This document shows, one piece after another, positions 5,582 to 8,279 of a DNA stretch of 8,279 bases. This DNA comes from an uncultured Pseudomonas sp. (GTDB lineage Bacteria; Pseudomonadota; Gammaproteobacteria; Pseudomonadales; Pseudomonadaceae). The stretch spans positions 1 to 8,279 of the forward strand of contig NZ_CAMPHN010000186.1 in NCBI RefSeq assembly GCF_946885885.1. Reading direction: 5' to 3'. A program made the position numbers and the translations under genes. Within the stretch, counting starts at the first letter, position 1; every line of letters starts with the position of its first letter. The notes under the pieces are model-generated. The model made no database searches. It worked only from the letters and a program-made list of their open reading frames with translations, and was not told the origin of the DNA.

Positions 5582-8179
5582 TTATTGTTCGCCGCGCAAG
5601 TTCACACTGACGCTGGTGCTCTGGCCCGATCGTACCTTGGCATGTACTTCGCGCGTTTGCCCACTATTGGGGTTGTGCAGCTCAATCGAATAATCTCCGG
5701 CCGGAACCGACAATCGAAGCGGCGTCGTGGCATCCGCTTCCAGTTGGACAGGCTGTCCATCCGCCTTGCGCACCGAACTGATGTAGCCCCAGGGAACCGC
5801 GTTGATTGCAATATAACCATCGACCAGCGCGTCGCTGGAAGAGCGTTGTTCGATGATCGAGTTCAAGGTCAATTTACGCCGGCCCAATTCGGCATCGTTG
5901 GCGATATGTTCGCGGGCCTGCTCCAGCAGCACGCCGGCGGCGTCGTAGCGAAGTTGCGCCATCAGGCTGTCCACGTCGTTCAACACGGCGGCGCGCAGTT
6001 TTTTCAAGCCCGCCTGGATGACAGGCTGCGCCTCGGGGTATGCCTGCGCACGTTGATACAGTGTCCAGGCGCTGCTCGCCTGTGGGTTGAAATAGTTGCC
6101 GCGGCGCAAGGCGAGTTCGGCCTCATCGAGCAGTTTACGAACGGCGGCGGATTGTTCATGGGCGCCCTGCGCGACTCGGGCGTCCAGCTCAGCGAGCTCG
6201 GCACTCGTTGGCAAGACGCTATGCCCCAGCGCCAGGTAGGCCCTGGCCGACGCCCACTCCTTGCGTTCGACGGCCTGGCGGGTGCGCGCCAAGGCGACCT
6301 GCCCCAAAGCGTCCGCACGTAGACGCGCGGCAGTGTCGCTCGGCTCCAAGCGCAGAACTTGCAGATACGCTTTGAGCGCTCGCGCCAAAGCTGCTGGCCG
6401 ATCGATGCCGGCCTCGTCCGCCGCGCTCGCTTCCTCGCGCAATTGCGCCAGTTGCTTCCTATGTGCTTCGACCCCGAGCAACCTTCGGTAATCCGCCTCC
6501 AGGTTGGCCAGCGCGATGCCGGAATGCGCTATTTCGCGCAAGCGGTCCAAGGTTTCCTTGGCCTGTTGCAAGTGCCCGCTCTGCAGTTCGGTCCTCGCCT
6601 GCCCGGCCAGAATACCCTCCAAGCGCAATCGCCGTTCCTCTACGCCAGCGTCTTCTGCGGCCAAGTCCTGCGCCTGCCGCAGCAGCATGATTGCAGCATC
6701 GACTTGCCCGGCTGCCGGGGACGCCCCGACTAACCGAGCATCGATACCCGCAAAGAGCCCGTTGAGCCGCTCCCGCTCTTCCGCTTCGCGACGCGCCTGG
6801 GCCAGAGCGCCCGATAACGCCACGAGCTGCTGATTGTCAGGAAAGGCTCGAATGGCTCGACTCAACGCCAGGTCCGCTTCATCCAGTTGCCCCTGCCGAA
6901 GCACCTCCTGCACGACCTCGGCCGCGCCTTCCTCGATCCGTGCCGAGATAGCGGCAAGCTCGGTGTTGCCAGGGTCTGCGATACGCAAAGTGCGTAATGT
7001 ATCCAGGGCATTGTCGTCGGCCGGCAACAGCAGCTTGCCCTCCTTGAGCTGAACGTCGGCATGCTGAACGAGCTTCTGAATCAGCCCCAGTTGCGGCTCC
7101 GGGCGAGTCTGCGACCAGATAAGCAAGGCCGAGCCGCAGACCAAGATCAACCCCATGGACAACAGCAATGCATTCCAGCGCCCGCTACCGGCGGGCGCAT
7201 CCCAACGGCTGGCGTCGACCCCTTCCATAGGTGTGCCCACGCCGGTTAACGCTGGCCGCTGCGACAGCGCCGACAGGGGCGTCACAAGACGTTCGAAGGC
7301 GGGATCGCCAATATGCCGATCCGCCTCGATTCTTGTGGCGAGACGGGGGGAGCGTATTACCAGGGCGTTCAGCTGATCCAACAGCATGGCCACGCTGGGC
7401 CGCTGCGCTGGCTGCTCGACCAGCATCAGCGCCAGGAGCGACTCCAGATCGGCGAGCCCTTCGGGCAAAGCCGAGAGCCGCGCGAGCTGCCCGGAGCGAG
7501 TGCGGTTCGGCTTCTCGCCAGTCAACAGATAATGCAACAACAGGCCAAGGCTATAGATATCGGCCCGCGCATCCGGTGACCGGCTGGAAAAACACTCGGG
7601 CGCGCAATAATCGAGGGCATCCCCGCCGCCTCGATGCGTACCGGCGATCCAGGTCATGCCGAGATCGAGCAAAACGGCTTCACCGTTCGCACGTATGCCG
7701 ATCCGATCCGGATGAAGAGCCGTATGGAAAACCCCCGCCCGGTGCAGCCCGCCGACTGCCGACGTCGTTTCCGCGAACAGTCGTAGACGCTCGCGCAGCG
7801 ACAAGCTGGAAAGCCAATCCGAATCGCCGGGCCACTTACCCGTCAAAGGTTCCGCGCAGCGGCTGTCCTTCCCCTTCCCCACCTGCACATCGCGTAACAG
7901 ATTCGGGTGACGGGCCTGACGCAACAATTCGGTTTCCCGGGAGAAACGCCCCTGCGGCAGGCCACGCCCGCGGCCAGGCAGGCATAGCGTAAACAGCGAG
8001 CCTTGCGCCTCGGGTTGCCAGGCAACCAGGCGGCTGATGAATCGCTTATCGGCGGCTTGCTCACTCAAAGCGACATTCCAGAATCGAGATGGTGGGGTAG
8101 GCTCCGCCGTGGAAAGGTACAAGGCATCCGTCGAATACAGCGGGCAGGGGGATCGATCGAGAAGCCTTGGCTCCGGCAA
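5582..8179 (-). CDS. Membrane-anchored Ser/Thr kinase-like protein (probable pseudokinase) with TPR-like and PEGA-like regions
   Basis: An 865-aa protein with a cytoplasmic Hanks-type kinase fold (about residues 30-275), one membrane segment (about 336-355) and a long periplasmic part of TPR-like helices (about 365-780) ending in a PEGA-like beta domain (about 787-865, NAVPWG, TTPLRLSVPAGDYSIEL). Kinase landmarks are HPNLL at 91-95, HTALHPDRI at 152-160 where HRDLKPENI is expected, DLG at 172-174 for DFG, APE at 193-195, ADIYSLG at 206-212 and QRPS at 259-262. The catalytic Asp is Ala154, the loop Asn is Arg159, and no clear VAIK lysine or glycine loop is present, so phosphotransfer is doubtful. 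Such proteins could sense or scaffold at the envelope. The start is uncertain: TTG at 8179 is the first usable start codon after an in-frame stop and lacks a well-spaced ribosome binding site, while a GTG at 8192 in another frame has a very good one. See the findings for a possible frameshift. Confidence 0.82.
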   Translation of the reverse strand: MPEPRLLDRSPCPLYSTDALYLSTAEPTPPSRFWNVALSEQAADKRFISRLVAWQPEAQGSLFTLCLPGRGRGLPQGRFSRETELLRQARHPNLLRDVQVGKGKDSRCAEPLTGKWPGDSDWLSSLSLRERLRLFAETTSAVGGLHRAGVFHTALHPDRIGIRANGEAVLLDLGMTWIAGTHRGGGDALDYCAPECFSSRSPDARADIYSLGLLLHYLLTGEKPNRTRSGQLARLSALPEGLADLESLLALMLVEQPAQRPSVAMLLDQLNALVIRSPRLATRIEADRHIGDPAFERLVTPLSALSQRPALTGVGTPMEGVDASRWDAPAGSGRWNALLLSMGLILVCGSALLIWSQTRPEPQLGLIQKLVQHADVQLKEGKLLLPADDNALDTLRTLRIADPGNTELAAISARIEEGAAEVVQEVLRQGQLDEADLALSRAIRAFPDNQQLVALSGALAQARREAEERERLNGLFAGIDARLVGASPAAGQVDAAIMLLRQAQDLAAEDAGVEERRLRLEGILAGQARTELQSGHLQQAKETLDRLREIAHSGIALANLEADYRRLLGVEAHRKQLAQLREEASAADEAGIDRPAALARALKAYLQVLRLEPSDTAARLRADALGQVALARTRQAVERKEWASARAYLALGHSVLPTSAELAELDARVAQGAHEQSAAVRKLLDEAELALRRGNYFNPQASSAWTLYQRAQAYPEAQPVIQAGLKKLRAAVLNDVDSLMAQLRYDAAGVLLEQAREHIANDAELGRRKLTLNSIIEQRSSSDALVDGYIAINAVPWGYISSVRKADGQPVQLEADATTPLRLSVPAGDYSIELHNPNSGQTREVHAKVRSGQSTSVSVNLRGEQ

Positions 8180-8197
8180 ATACCAGACGCACTATCG

Positions 8198-8204
8198 CTC
8201 TCCT
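8198..8204 (-). promoter_or_regulatory. Ribosome binding site spaced for GTG 8192, not TTG 8179
   Basis: AGGAGAG on the minus strand lies five bases before a GTG at 8190-8192 but 18 bases before the TTG at 8179. It is the strongest binding site near the kinase-like gene. It therefore points to a translation start in a different frame from the long open frame. Confidence 0.5.
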
Positions 8205-8229
8205 CGAATAATCTCTATCCGGGCGCTAG

Positions 8230-8279
8230 CAGGCTGTTGAAAAACTACCTGCGTTGGCAATACTGCGTTAAAAACGGCC
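8230..8279 (-). mobile_element. Second copy of the MITE-like element, cut by the window end
   Basis: These 50 bases match the reverse complement of 2166-2215 at 48 of 50 positions, starting with the same terminal CAGGCTGTTGAAAAAC. The copy is therefore inverted relative to the first. It is preceded by CTAG at 8226-8229, which may be its target duplication; the other side is outside the window. It sits about 50 bp upstream of the kinase-like gene, where that gene's promoter would be expected. Confidence 0.85.

Noticed and set aside
7231..7992. A 253-codon plus-strand frame inside the kinase-like gene
   Set aside because: Low-complexity Arg/Ala/Pro-rich translation opposite a gene with recognisable kinase landmarks.
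1..8279. CRISPR array, tRNA or rRNA genes
   Set aside because: I saw no regularly spaced direct repeats, no cloverleaf-like sequence with a T-loop motif and no rRNA-like stretch on either strand.

Overview
The window is GC-rich bacterial chromosome with densely packed genes. It most likely comes from Pseudomonas or a close relative in the Pseudomonadaceae. The main clue is a short palindromic-ended repeat (complete at 2031-2215, partial at 8230-8279) of a kind I recall as scattered between genes in Pseudomonas genomes. Protein style and codon choice fit this. The assignment is from recognition, not a search.

Layout. Positions 1-241 hold no convincing gene. A rightward block follows: an MglA-type small GTPase (242-907), a soluble histidine kinase overlapping it by 8 bp (900-2030), then a 185-bp MITE-like element inserted exactly at the kinase stop codon, then a 747-aa fusion of a response-regulator receiver domain to a GspE/PilB-type secretion or pilus ATPase (2299-4542). 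A convergent intergenic region (4543-4803) carries a strong hairpin and possible gene debris. A leftward pair follows: a large membrane-anchored kinase-like protein with periplasmic TPR-like helices and a C-terminal PEGA-like domain (5582-8179, minus), and downstream of it a secreted TPR-like protein (4804-5532, minus). The window ends inside a second copy of the repeat, inverted relative to the first.

How the genes may work together. The histidine kinase has all of its catalytic boxes, and the only receiver domain in the window is fused to the ATPase, so a kinase-to-motor phosphorelay is the simplest reading. In Myxococcus, MglA GTPases set polarity and control type IV pilus motors, so an MglA relative beside a receiver-PilB fusion suggests a compact system controlling a pilus-like or type II secretion-like machine through both GTP and phosphorylation. 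No pilin, platform protein, PilT or MglB/roadblock gene is present, so the machine it acts on must be encoded elsewhere. The leftward pair looks like an envelope sensor or scaffold. Its kinase domain has lost the catalytic HRD aspartate and probably the ATP-binding lysine, so it is probably a pseudokinase. Its link to the rightward block rests on proximity only.
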